The notes beneath the pieces were generated by a model, which had not been told where the DNA came from, searched no databases, and worked only from the letters and a program-made list of their open reading frames with translations. Of a stretch of DNA of 64,000 nucleotides, positions 32,688 through 41,788 are shown piece after piece. The DNA is from Elusimicrobiota bacterium (GTDB lineage Bacteria; Elusimicrobiota; Elusimicrobia; JACQPE01). Where the stretch lies: NCBI GenBank assembly GCA_016180815.1, contig JACPAN010000005.1:93166-157165 (forward strand). Reading direction: 5' to 3'. The first letter of the stretch is position 1, and the number at the start of each line of letters is the position of its first letter. A program made the position numbers and the translations under genes.

Positions 32688-33533
32688 TTATGACCTCCGG
32701 CCGTCCGCCGCAGCCGGGCGTTGATTTTTAGATTTCGCAAATTTGGATTTCAGATTTTGAATAAACGAGGCTTTTTCGATCAGCGCCACGATCACGCTGA
32801 CATTGTCTTTGCCGCCCGCTGCATTGGCGGCCTCAACCAACGTTTCGCTGATGGAATCGGGATTCCGGGCCGAGTCGATGATGGTTTTGATTTCTTTTTC
32901 GGAAACCATGCGCGTCAGGCCGTCGGTGCAAAGCAACAGAAAATCACCGTCCATGAGTGGGTGTTCCTCGGCGTCCGCCTCGACTGTTTCAGCCACGCCC
33001 AGGGCGCGCGAAAGCACATGTTGCAGATTCGAGGACGCGGCCTCTTCCTGGGTGATCAAACCTTGCCGCACTTGGTCCATAACTAGGGAATGATCACGGG
33101 TGATTTGCTCAAGAGTCCCGTTTCTGGCGATATAGGCGCGGCTGTCGCCGACGTGCGCCAGCGAACAGTAGCCGTCATGCAGCCAAAGGGCCGACAGCGT
33201 CGTGCCCATGCCGCGATCCTGGGCGTAACGCTTGGAGGCCTCGAAAATCGCCTGATTGGCCAGACGCACGCAGAAAGCGAGTTGGTTGGTTTGAGCGGAT
33301 ACATTGGGATTTGTTTTTTCCGGCACGGCTCCGGATTTGACCAAGTTTTTGAGATTTTCGGCCAGGATTTGCGTGGCCATCCTGCTGGCGACCTCGCCGG
33401 ATTGATGGCCGCCCATGCCGTCGGCGACAACCAGCAGCCCTATCGATTCATCCACCAGTAGGTTGTCTTCATTGTTGGATCGAACTTTGCCCTGATCGGA
33501 TTTGCTGGCGACGGTCCATTTTAATTTAGCCAT
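32688..33533 (-). CDS. PP2C-family serine/threonine phosphatase
   Basis: The 281-residue protein matches PppA/Stp1-type PP2C enzymes. Signatures are SNNEDN (metal-binding Asp), VVADGMGGHQSGEVAS, GTTLSALWLHDGYCSLAHVGDSRAYIARNG, and LLLCTDGLTRMV with GGKDNVSVIV near the end. It should reverse the kinase encoded upstream. A longer open frame starts at 33584, but the ATG at 33533 has GGAG upstream and gives the usual family N terminus. It lies 4 bp after the kinase stop, so the genes are coupled. Confidence 0.93.
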   Translation of the reverse strand: MAKLKWTVASKSDQGKVRSNNEDNLLVDESIGLLVVADGMGGHQSGEVASRMATQILAENLKNLVKSGAVPEKTNPNVSAQTNQLAFCVRLANQAIFEASKRYAQDRGMGTTLSALWLHDGYCSLAHVGDSRAYIARNGTLEQITRDHSLVMDQVRQGLITQEEAASSNLQHVLSRALGVAETVEADAEEHPLMDGDFLLLCTDGLTRMVSEKEIKTIIDSARNPDSISETLVEAANAAGGKDNVSVIVALIEKASFIQNLKSKFAKSKNQRPAAADGRRS

Positions 33534-33537
33534 GGTT

Positions 33538-36500
33538 TCACTCCGGTGGAGAAATAATCGGCAGAGTTTTTTCGAAATCTTCAAATTTTTTCTTTTGCGG
33601 CGATTCTTTGCCGGGCGCGGCCGGAGCGTCGGGCTTGGTTTCGGGCGGCTTGTTGCCGTCTGCGCCGGTCACGGGATTGGGAGGCGGGGGCACGGCATCG
33701 AGCTTGATGGTCGCCTCTTCTTTTTTGGCGATGGGGGCCGCCTGCGGCGTCGGCTTCGGGGCGATCGGCGCTGTTTTTTCCGAAGCCGGAGCCGGTTTTG
33801 AGTTTTCCGGGGGCAGCAGCAAGGTTTTTTCCTGGGGCGCTTCTTGTTTCGACGTTATAGAAAAATCGGTCTTGTTTTGCGGAGGAGGTTCGATCAGCGT
33901 TTTATCCGGCGGTTTGGTTGCCGATGAATTTAAAGCGGGTTGAACCGTTGCGGGCGGTTTGGGCGCAGGAGCCGGCGTTTGAGCAGGAGCGGGAGCCGGC
34001 GACATAGGCGCCGGCGTTACTTTAAACGCAGCAGCCGGCGGAGGCGCAACGGCAGCCTGTGCTTTAGACTCTGCAACCGTAGCAGTTGGGGGCGCAGGCG
34101 CCGCAGCCGGAGCCGCTGGTTTGGGCGTGTTTACTTTGCCTTCCAAAAACGCCCTTAAATCAGCGGCCATGTCCGTTCCCGTTTGATATCGCTCATCGGG
34201 ATTTTTCTTTAAGGCCTTATCGATGATCGTCGTTAATCCTTCGGGTAAATCCTGGCGTATGCTTTTGGGATCCGGAGGAGGGTCATTGGCGATTTGAAAG
34301 AGAAGCGTGCCGATGGAATCCCCTCCCTTCCAAGGTTTTTCGCCGGTCAGCATTTCAAACAAAACAATGCCCAACGAGAAAAGATCGGACCGGCCGTCCA
34401 CTTTTTTGCCGGCAATTTGCTCCGGGCTCATATAAGAGGGCGTGCCCAGCACAGTGCCGGTCGCGGTTTGAGACGAGGCCATGATTCTGGCGATGCCGAA
34501 ATCCGTGACGCGGATGGAGCCGTCTTTCAACAGCATGATATTGGCGGGTTTGATGTCCCTGTGAATGACGCCTTGCTTGTGGGCATACCCCAAGGCATCC
34601 GCCACTTGCATCGCGTATTCGACGGCTTTGGGCAAAGGCAGGAGATTGGCTTTATTCGCATTTTTCTTTAAATCATCCCCCTCCAAGAGTTCCATGGCGA
34701 TATACGAAACATCCTGTTCTTCACCGGCATCGAAAATTTTGATGATATTGGGGTGCGAAAGATTGCCGGCTGATTGAGCTTCCCTGAAAAAACGTTCCTT
34801 GACGGCTTTCATGCTGGCTTCATCCATGTCCTCTTCAAAGCGCATGGTTTTGATCGCGACCTGGCGGTTGATTTTGGGGTCGCGGCCCAGGTAAACGATG
34901 CCCATGGCGCCTTTGCCCAATTCCTTTTCAATTTCATAGCGGCCCAGCGTAGGTTTGACCCCGGCGCCTTCGACCACAACCGTCGACTCGCGACCCTTGC
35001 CGATCGGGCCTCCCATGATGGCGCCGTCGGCCGCCTTCTTCAAAGCGGCGATTTTTTGGACGACGTCTTTGTACCCTTTGTCTTTGCCGGAGATGAATTC
35101 ATAAACAGCCACGGCTTTATTGAACTGGCGTTTTCTTTCAAAATCCAGCCCCAGGTTATACAGCAGTTCCTTCATATTGTCGTCCACCGGGCATTTGCGG
35201 AATTTTTCAAAAGCCAAATCCAGCATTCCTTGCCCCTGGAAGGACAGCCCCAGCATTTTGTTGGTTTCAATGGATTCCCCTTCAACTTGCTCCTTTTTAC
35301 GCTCGGTGACCAGGAATTTTTTTGAGAATACCACCAGGTAGCCGACCGCAAGCAAGAAGGATGGGTAGGTGACTTTAAGCCATTGCCCTGTCTTGAAAAG
35401 ATAGGTTCCGGCGGCCAGCATGGCCAACAGAAGCCCCAGGGAAACGCCCGCGCCTGTTCCGGCTTTTAAGCGCGGCAACATCAGGCTGACGAAGAGGCCG
35501 ACCATCAAGATGGCGGCCAGTTCAGCCGGAAAATTCCAGGACGGCCGGACCAGAAATCTTTTATTGAACAGATTATCCGCGATATTGGCCACGATATCGA
35601 TGCCAGGGAAATTGTGCCCCACGGGCGTGACATAGACATTGCTTAAGCCCGCCGCGGTCAAACCGACCAGCACCAGTTTGTTTTTGAACGCCTCGGGAGC
35701 GACTTTGCCTTGGATCACGTCATAAAAAGAAAAGGTGGCGAAGCTGCGCTCCGTGCCTCGATTATTTTTGTATTCAGGGCTGAAGGTGACGGCGAATGTG
35801 CCGTCGGTATCAAGCGGAATGGTCGTGTTGCCCAAGAGAAGGGAGCGCCCGGGCGCGATGGTCAAATCATCGCTTTTCAAGCCCAGGTAATGCTTGACGA
35901 TCTCAAGGGCGAAGGACGGAAAAACTTGTTCGCCGTAGGCGATGCCCAGAGGCTCGCGGCGCACCGTGCCGTCGATGTCCGGCTGGGTGTTGACATGACC
36001 GATGCCGGCGGAATTTTGGGCGAATCGTTTCAAGGGCAGCGTGGCTTGGAACGAGCTCAACAGGCTGCCCTCGGGCGCTTGGGCGGACCGATCCACGATC
36101 ATGGCCGCTTTGGTGACGTCCGTTGATATGTCGTTGGCCTTGCCCTCGATATTGGAGCCGGTCTGAAAGAACAGAGGCAGCACTACATTGCCCGCGGATG
36201 AAATGGCGACTTCAAGCTTGGCGTCGTTGTCTAAGGCTGCGTGCGACTCATCCATGGCCGCCAGGAATTTTTTGTCGTTGTCCAAAGACTCCTCCCACCA
36301 TTTGAAGGATTGGCGCAGCCCCCAATCCCCTTTGGCGAAACGCGGTTTTTGTTTTTTGGTTTCCTGCTCCCGCATCTCCAGCGTCGTGCGGTAGTTTTCA
36401 CGCAGGCGGGCCAATTCGATCAAGCCTTGGTTTTGTTCGGGTTCCGAAAAAAGAATGTTGAGGCCGATGACTTTGGGTTTGGCCGCTTCCTGCGAAAGCG

Positions 36501-36750
36501 TTTCCAATAGTTGCGCGATGCGCGCGCGGGGCCAGGGCCAGCGTCCCAGTTTGGTGATGCTGTCGTCATCGATGGTAATGATGGCGATATCTTTGGCGGG
36601 ATTGTCGGGCTGCCGGAACAGGGCCAGGCGAAAGTCGTAAAATTTCAATTCAAGCGTTTCAAGAACCCCGCCGGATTGAAAATACGAAAAAAAGACGAGG
36701 CCTGTGAGGACCAAGCCCAAGGCTGTCTCCGATTTAAAAATTTTTTTCAT
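33538..36750 (-). CDS. CHASE2-TPR-Ser/Thr protein kinase
   Basis: The 1070-residue receptor kinase starts with a membrane helix (residues 12-32) and an extracytoplasmic CHASE2 sensor domain (about 35-400, with AIITIDDDSITKLGRWPWPR). Two or three membrane helices (about 405-475), a TPR-like stretch (about 510-560) and a Hanks-type kinase domain (about 606-870) follow. The kinase has GKGAMGIVYLG, the ATP lysine K634 in VAIKTM, HRDIKPANI with H730 and D732, VTDFGIAR, and GTPSYMSPEQIAG. A Pro/Ala-rich tail of about 190 residues ends the protein. It probably senses an envelope signal and phosphorylates FHA-recognised targets. It is divergent from the FecR gene. Confidence 0.93.
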   Translation of the reverse strand: MKKIFKSETALGLVLTGLVFFSYFQSGGVLETLELKFYDFRLALFRQPDNPAKDIAIITIDDDSITKLGRWPWPRARIAQLLETLSQEAAKPKVIGLNILFSEPEQNQGLIELARLRENYRTTLEMREQETKKQKPRFAKGDWGLRQSFKWWEESLDNDKKFLAAMDESHAALDNDAKLEVAISSAGNVVLPLFFQTGSNIEGKANDISTDVTKAAMIVDRSAQAPEGSLLSSFQATLPLKRFAQNSAGIGHVNTQPDIDGTVRREPLGIAYGEQVFPSFALEIVKHYLGLKSDDLTIAPGRSLLLGNTTIPLDTDGTFAVTFSPEYKNNRGTERSFATFSFYDVIQGKVAPEAFKNKLVLVGLTAAGLSNVYVTPVGHNFPGIDIVANIADNLFNKRFLVRPSWNFPAELAAILMVGLFVSLMLPRLKAGTGAGVSLGLLLAMLAAGTYLFKTGQWLKVTYPSFLLAVGYLVVFSKKFLVTERKKEQVEGESIETNKMLGLSFQGQGMLDLAFEKFRKCPVDDNMKELLYNLGLDFERKRQFNKAVAVYEFISGKDKGYKDVVQKIAALKKAADGAIMGGPIGKGRESTVVVEGAGVKPTLGRYEIEKELGKGAMGIVYLGRDPKINRQVAIKTMRFEEDMDEASMKAVKERFFREAQSAGNLSHPNIIKIFDAGEEQDVSYIAMELLEGDDLKKNANKANLLPLPKAVEYAMQVADALGYAHKQGVIHRDIKPANIMLLKDGSIRVTDFGIARIMASSQTATGTVLGTPSYMSPEQIAGKKVDGRSDLFSLGIVLFEMLTGEKPWKGGDSIGTLLFQIANDPPPDPKSIRQDLPEGLTTIIDKALKKNPDERYQTGTDMAADLRAFLEGKVNTPKPAAPAAAPAPPTATVAESKAQAAVAPPPAAAFKVTPAPMSPAPAPAQTPAPAPKPPATVQPALNSSATKPPDKTLIEPPPQNKTDFSITSKQEAPQEKTLLLPPENSKPAPASEKTAPIAPKPTPQAAPIAKKEEATIKLDAVPPPPNPVTGADGNKPPETKPDAPAAPGKESPQKKKFEDFEKTLPIISPPE

Positions 36751-36923
36751 GCAGCCGTTCGATTGCCATCATTAAGGAGGGATAAACGACAGCCCCTCCT
36801 TCGCTTGGCGCCTGCGCGCCGGGCGATTCGGGGCTTGCTCCCTCCGTTTAATTTGTATCCCCTTTTTATCCGCCTGTCAAGGCGCAATTGAAAGCGCTCA
36901 CGCGACGCGTGCGTATTTTCACA

Positions 36924-36952
36924 TTGAACGGGATTTTTTTTTGCTTTAAAAT
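36924..36952 (+). promoter_or_regulatory. sigma-70-type promoter of the FecR gene
   Basis: TTGAAC (36924-36929) and TAAAAT (36947-36952) are separated by 17 bp, and the predicted start site lies about 20 bases before the FecR ribosome binding site (GCAGGAGG) and ATG at 36977. The match to the consensus is good on both boxes. Confidence 0.7.
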
Positions 36953-36976
36953 TATGGTAGAAAGCAGGAGGCTAGA

Positions 36977-38767
36977 ATGAACATTAATCTTGTGAAGTTC
37001 GGTTTGAGCGTCGCCGCTCTTTTAATTTTGGGCGCTCAAGCGTCGGCGTTGCCCTCTTCTCCCGACCGCCTTGTGGTCGCTTCGGTTCAGGGAGATGTCC
37101 AGGTTTGCGACAAAGCCAATAACTGTGCGGCCGTTGAAGTGGGCCGCGTGCTTTCCGGCGGTGAGGTTTTAAGAACGGGCGCCGGCGGCCGGGCTTACCT
37201 GCGTTTCGGCGATAAAGATAAATTTGAAATTCGCGAGCGAACGCGCGTCATCGTGGATCAGGTGTTGCCCCGCTCTTCCCGCTTGCAGCTTTTCCTGGGC
37301 ACCTTAAAAGCCACTGTTTCCGGCGGCTGGTTCAGGCGCCGCGATGTGGCGGTGGTGACGCCCGGCGGCGTGATGAGCGTGCGCGGCACCGAATTTACGG
37401 TCAATACCAATGAGGCCGGCGACACGGTCGTTGAGGTCATGTACGGGCGGGTGGATTTGGTTGATCCTTTATCCGGACGAACCCTCGATAATTTCATTCA
37501 AGGTGAAAGCGGCAAAGTCCAAGGCGATGCCCCTAATCTCGACCAAGCCGGGGGCGCTCCTTCGGGCGAGCCCAAGTCCGAAGAACTCGAACCGATGGAA
37601 GGCGAAGAAGGTCATGAGGAGTTTCAACAGCAGGAAGAAGAAGCGCGCGGCGATCAGGGCGCAGGCAGGAGCCGTAACCGGGGCGACGGCAAGGTTGAAA
37701 AGGGCGGTTTATCAGCCGACGGCTTCGTCGAAGCGTTCGGCGGGGCGCAGGGATTTCAGGCGTTCGGCGAAGCCCGCGCCGAGATCGATAAGAAAGCCGG
37801 GGACTTTGCCGGCCGCGAAGCGGCGCAGGTGGCCAATATCGTGACCACAGTGCGCGAGGACGGTTTCGCCAGCGGCCGAACGCTGCGCGACGTTCACGGC
37901 AATTTGGTGCGCGTTGAGCAGCTTTTGCAGCGGCCATCGGGCGACAGCATCCAATTCGTTAATCTGGTCAAGCGCGATGAATACACGTATAAAGGTTATT
38001 TTCCCCCTTCGACGCCGTATCCTACCAGCAGCCGCAAAGATTTTTTTAAGGCGTCCATTACTTTCAATAAGACCTTGCCGGAAAACATCATGGAATGGCC
38101 CAGCTTCTTCGGGAGCAACTCCGAGACATTGAGAATTAATTTGGTTGAAGCGACGATGGCCAATAATACCGATGCGACGAGCCAGGATTTCATTAAATTT
38201 AAAGCGACTTACAATCCCGGTAAGGATGAGGTCGGCGGCGTTCTTTGCGGCGCAGGTTTAACGTTCGGCGTCAATTGCTTTGAGCAGACAACCATCGGTT
38301 TTGTCAACGGCGCGGATACGGGCGAGTGGGTGGTCACCGATTGTACGAATACCACGTGTATCAATGAATCGGCTAATATTACTCAGGACGGTTCCGGCCC
38401 CGGCGATTTGTGGTCAACGGCGGAATTGCCGCTGAATCTTGTCAATGAGGTTTCGGATACTCTATTCTTGGTTGCCCCGGACGGATCGAATTTGACCGCT
38501 GAGTTATGGCTATTGACCGAAAGCTATGCCATCGGTAACGGCGGCAATATTTTAAATATCAATAATATTCTCAACAGCAATATCACCGAGCCCTTCGCTT
38601 TCATGAGAACCGTGGCCGGTGAAACGATCCTTACGGTCCGGACCAAGCCCTCTGCTCAAGCCGGTCAAACCATTTTTCAAAGAGGCAATATCGATCTTGT
38701 GATTATTCCTGATCTTATGGTGGACATCGTCCAGAAATATGCGGCGCATATCGGCGACAGTTTCTAA
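36977..38767 (+). CDS. exported FecR-domain protein
   Basis: The 596-residue protein has a signal peptide (about residues 1-24, ending ASALPS) and an N-terminal FecR domain (about residues 30-165). VASVQGDVQV, LRTGAGGRAYLRFGD and GVMSVRGTEFTV are typical. A Glu/Gln-rich linker (residues 180-240) follows, then a large C-terminal beta-rich part of unknown type. FecR-domain proteins often neighbour CHASE2 proteins and may deliver a periplasmic signal to them. The divergent kinase with a CHASE2 domain fits that pattern here. The next gene starts within its last 29 bp. Confidence 0.85.
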   Translation: MNINLVKFGLSVAALLILGAQASALPSSPDRLVVASVQGDVQVCDKANNCAAVEVGRVLSGGEVLRTGAGGRAYLRFGDKDKFEIRERTRVIVDQVLPRSSRLQLFLGTLKATVSGGWFRRRDVAVVTPGGVMSVRGTEFTVNTNEAGDTVVEVMYGRVDLVDPLSGRTLDNFIQGESGKVQGDAPNLDQAGGAPSGEPKSEELEPMEGEEGHEEFQQQEEEARGDQGAGRSRNRGDGKVEKGGLSADGFVEAFGGAQGFQAFGEARAEIDKKAGDFAGREAAQVANIVTTVREDGFASGRTLRDVHGNLVRVEQLLQRPSGDSIQFVNLVKRDEYTYKGYFPPSTPYPTSSRKDFFKASITFNKTLPENIMEWPSFFGSNSETLRINLVEATMANNTDATSQDFIKFKATYNPGKDEVGGVLCGAGLTFGVNCFEQTTIGFVNGADTGEWVVTDCTNTTCINESANITQDGSGPGDLWSTAELPLNLVNEVSDTLFLVAPDGSNLTAELWLLTESYAIGNGGNILNINNILNSNITEPFAFMRTVAGETILTVRTKPSAQAGQTIFQRGNIDLVIIPDLMVDIVQKYAAHIGDSF

Positions 38768-39509
38768 GCTGATTCGGTTTGCGCCGCGCGGCGCCGCTGT
38801 TTTCTTTTTTCTTTTCCTTTTGGCGGGGCGGACGCTTCATGCCAAATTGGACTTTGAAGGCAAGGGAAAAGCCATTGCCTTGGAAATCGCCACCAATCCC
38901 GGCGGTTTTCTTTACGACCTTCATCAACTCACCGAATCAGTTCAGCCCACGCGCATGGGGCGGCGTTTGACCGTAAGTTCGCAATTGCTTCCCACGCTTT
39001 TGCCTTTTACGATGGGCAATCTCAGCGGTCGATTCACCTTGGTGCATGAGCATATCGGCGTTTCCCCCCAAATCGAGTTGTTCGGCGGCTATTCTCAGTT
39101 ATTGGCTTTGACTCAGGTTGATTCCGATGATATTGACGGAAAAATTTCCGGCAATCATTACGGTTTAAGCACGGTTTGGTCCGTTCATCCGAAGGCCCGC
39201 GTTCAGGTGGCTTATGAAACCAGCTCGTTGATCGGCAAAGCCACATTCAAGAAGAAACCCCTTGATGTTTATGGAACAAAATTGACCGATATTAAAATCA
39301 CCATTAAGGAAAGTTTTGTGTTGATGGGCGCGGAGCTTTTGCGCGGCGAGCGTAAATATCTATTTACGCAAATGGGCTTCGGACTTGAAAGCACGAAGCT
39401 GATGGCCCGCGTGGTTTTTTCAGGGACAACGTTTGATTGGGGCTTGACCGTTTATCCTGAGGGTGCTTTGGTTATTTACCCGACGTTCGGATTCAAATTC
39501 GGCTTATGA
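38739..39509 (+). CDS. exported beta-rich protein, probable outer-membrane protein
   Basis: The ATG at 38739 overlaps the FecR gene by 29 bp. The 256-residue product has a basic N terminus, a signal peptide (AAVFFFLFLLAGRTLHAK), then beta-strand-rich sequence with alternating hydrophobic residues, ending TFGFKFGL as expected for a small outer-membrane barrel. Five to six paired strands are visible. No family is recognised. It is followed by another barrel gene with an ATGA overlap, so the FecR gene and the two barrels form one operon. Confidence 0.65.
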   Translation: MRRISATVSKLIRFAPRGAAVFFFLFLLAGRTLHAKLDFEGKGKAIALEIATNPGGFLYDLHQLTESVQPTRMGRRLTVSSQLLPTLLPFTMGNLSGRFTLVHEHIGVSPQIELFGGYSQLLALTQVDSDDIDGKISGNHYGLSTVWSVHPKARVQVAYETSSLIGKATFKKKPLDVYGTKLTDIKITIKESFVLMGAELLRGERKYLFTQMGFGLESTKLMARVVFSGTTFDWGLTVYPEGALVIYPTFGFKFGL

Positions 39510-40681
39510 GAATATTAATTTTAATCGTTCTTTTCGCTTTGGGCGTCTCCCCCTTGAGCGCTCAAGAGAAGAAATTTATGCCCTATTATCGCTTCAATTT
39601 CGGCGAAGGCATGGCCCTTCCCTCTAAAGGCGATTTTTTCGCGAGCCAAGATTTATCCTCACAGGTCGGCGCCTTGGTCAAGCCCTTGGGCTGGCTTCAT
39701 TTCTTCGGCATGTATGATTTGACGTATGAAGGCCCTGGTTTGATGCGCTCCGAGGGCCGTATTTTCTCCGAGCGTGCCATGCGCCATTCATTCATGCTGG
39801 AACCCACCTTCGCCACTCCTTACGGCAAAATTCGGACCAGGGGCTTCATCATCAACGAGAAAAGACGCAGCGGAACTAATGAGGTTTGGGGCAAGGGGCT
39901 CTATGATTACGAAGCGCAGGGCGCTTCCGTCGGTTTTGAAAAAGAAGTGTTCGGTTTGAAGGTTTTCCCGGCCATCACCATTACGAAAATGGAATTCCCC
40001 AATTTCACGGATTTGCTGCGCGAGTTCCAGAGCGCGAGTTTGACGTCTGAGCTCTCGGGCGGTTTGATGGACCAGGACGTGCAGGCGCTTTCTCTCGATG
40101 TTTCGCGGCAGCCGTTTAACGCGCACGCGAGCATCAGCACGCAGAAATACAAACGGGAGAAGGTTGTGGCTTCAAACGGCACTTATTCCGGAGAGAATCA
40201 AAAAGACACGGTCTCCGAACTGGGGGCCAATTTTGAGACCACTTTGTGGCGTTTCAGTTTTGTGCCCAAAGCCGTTTACCGGATGAAGCGTTCCAATCAG
40301 AATTATCTGCGTTTCGCTTTCTTCGGCGACACGAACCCGACTTTTATCGCAAAAAATTACGACTACAATGAATTCGGCGTGGGCGGGCGTCTGTATTTGA
40401 AATTGACCCAAACCAAGGCGATTTTTGGTTCCATCGATTTAAACAATCGTTCTTATACCGACCGGCCGACCCGCAACGAATCCGGCGTTTACCAGAGCGA
40501 AAAACAGAAAACGATTTGGGGCTCCTGGGGCGGCGGCCTTCAATGGAAGGTGGCGGAATACTCCACCTGGAATCTGGCCTACAATTTCGTCCACAGCTCT
40601 TCAAACATGAAATTTGAGCGCTTCATCCCCTACAACTACACCGGCCACGTCGTCGGCCTTTATTTCACCGTCGCGCCATAG
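39506..40681 (+). CDS. outer-membrane beta-barrel protein
   Basis: The 391-residue protein begins with a signal peptide (residues 1-19, ending SPLSAQ). The sequence then alternates short strands and polar loops throughout, with aromatic girdle residues and an ending VVGLYFTVAP that resembles a barrel C-terminal signal (though it ends in Pro rather than Phe). The start overlaps the previous stop (ATGA). It is likely a porin-like or cargo-binding barrel that works with the FecR/CHASE2 system, but this is inference from gene order. It is convergent with the metallopeptidase-like gene 13 bp away. Confidence 0.65.
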   Translation: MRILILIVLFALGVSPLSAQEKKFMPYYRFNFGEGMALPSKGDFFASQDLSSQVGALVKPLGWLHFFGMYDLTYEGPGLMRSEGRIFSERAMRHSFMLEPTFATPYGKIRTRGFIINEKRRSGTNEVWGKGLYDYEAQGASVGFEKEVFGLKVFPAITITKMEFPNFTDLLREFQSASLTSELSGGLMDQDVQALSLDVSRQPFNAHASISTQKYKREKVVASNGTYSGENQKDTVSELGANFETTLWRFSFVPKAVYRMKRSNQNYLRFAFFGDTNPTFIAKNYDYNEFGVGGRLYLKLTQTKAIFGSIDLNNRSYTDRPTRNESGVYQSEKQKTIWGSWGGGLQWKVAEYSTWNLAYNFVHSSSNMKFERFIPYNYTGHVVGLYFTVAP

Positions 40682-40694
40682 TTCTCCGCAAGCT

Positions 40695-41678
40695 TCATTC
40701 GTTAGGGTACCAACTGGTCCAACCTAAATCGTCCTCATAAAAAAACTGAAGATCAAGATCGCAATCGGCTAATAAATCGCCCTGCGGCCCGACCATGAAT
40801 TCATAAATGGTCCGTTCTTCGGGATCGGTCATCAAAGTGTCGGCTGATCCCTCTTGCATCGCATCGAAGACCTTGGTCAGTTTTTCATAAATTTTGACGT
40901 TTTGGTCCAAGCAGGATAAGTCTTGGCAATCTTGCCATGCCAACCGGTCGAAAATGCAGGCTTTCAATTCCAATTTTCTGAGATTGGTTCTCATGACCGT
41001 CGCTTGAAAAGGCTGCCCGTCCCTGCATATGCGCGCTAATTTTTGCACGGTTTGGCAATCCTGAGTATCGCGGCATGGCCAACCGGAATCAGGTTCGATG
41101 GATGAGGGGCCGCCCATGTTTTGCGAATCTATTTCGGTTTCCAGGATGCGGGAGATTAAACGCGGCATCGTGATTTGATAGCGGCAAGCTTCTTCGCAGG
41201 CGTAGATGACATCAGCGGTGCGGTGTTCATTATGCAAATACGTGGAAAGAATCCCTCGGTCTTCATGGTCAGCCGCATGGCTAAGCTCATGAAAAACCAG
41301 GTACTCATAATCGTCGGCGCGCTCGCTGATATAATCCGGTTTCGGTACAGTCCCCACCCTGATGGCCGCGCTATTTTCTGAGGCGAAGGTCTGCCCCCAT
41401 ACGCCTTCTTCGCCGCAGGCGAAGGTCAGGGCTGCGCCCGCTATTCTTTCTCTTATGGCTTCGCCTAAACTGCGATTAAGGCCTTTGCGGATCAAGCAGC
41501 CCTTGGCGATTTTATCGGCGCCCTTAATGGCTTGTTTTAACCTTGTTTTTTCTTGTTCGCTGCAATTAAAGAAACGCGGTTCTTCGGTCGCATGGCAGGG
41601 AAGGGCAAGCGCTGATACCATAATGATCAGGCACATCATGATGAACTGGCCGGTGTTCCGCCATGCTTGTTTTGTCAT
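40695..41678 (-). CDS. exported M35-like putative zinc metallopeptidase
   Basis: The 327-residue protein has a signal peptide (about residues 10-32, ending LALPCHA). A helical part starts FFNCSEQEKTRLKQAIKGA, whose cysteine plus charged helix resembles the start of the lysine-specific metallo-endopeptidase (M35/aspzincin) domain. HELSHAADHED begins at H130, giving HExxH with a nearby acidic pair. The usual aspzincin GTxDxxYG motif is not evident. Six or more cysteines follow. A zinc peptidase role is likely but the exact family is open. It stands alone on its strand between convergent and intergenic regions. Confidence 0.55.
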   Translation of the reverse strand: MTKQAWRNTGQFIMMCLIIMVSALALPCHATEEPRFFNCSEQEKTRLKQAIKGADKIAKGCLIRKGLNRSLGEAIRERIAGAALTFACGEEGVWGQTFASENSAAIRVGTVPKPDYISERADDYEYLVFHELSHAADHEDRGILSTYLHNEHRTADVIYACEEACRYQITMPRLISRILETEIDSQNMGGPSSIEPDSGWPCRDTQDCQTVQKLARICRDGQPFQATVMRTNLRKLELKACIFDRLAWQDCQDLSCLDQNVKIYEKLTKVFDAMQEGSADTLMTDPEERTIYEFMVGPQGDLLADCDLDLQFFYEDDLGWTSWYPNE

Positions 41679-41743
41679 TAGGTGCTTTAGTCCTATGACT
41701 ATATTGTGGCGCCAAAATGGCGTTCTTACAAGGGCATAGGCTT

Positions 41744-41759
41744 TGTTTCATGTGAAACA
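41744..41759. promoter_or_regulatory. parS-like ParB-binding palindrome
   Basis: TGTTTCATGTGAAACA differs at one position (T for C at the centre) from the canonical TGTTTCACGTGAAACA. It lies in the 110-bp gap between two minus-strand genes, 29 bp from the porin stop at 41789. Single-base centre variants occur among natural parS sites. No parA/parB gene lies in the window. Confidence 0.5.
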
Positions 41760-41788
41760 GTCCTATTCTATGTGTGTTTTTAGCTCGT

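Noticed and set aside
33502..34158. Gly/Arg-rich plus-strand frames opposite the kinase tail
   Set aside because: They mirror the Pro/Ala-rich tail of the kinase; composition is a shadow effect.
37533..37937. 134-codon antisense frame in the FecR gene
   Set aside because: High-G+C shadow of the Glu/Gln-rich linker; arginine-rich noise.
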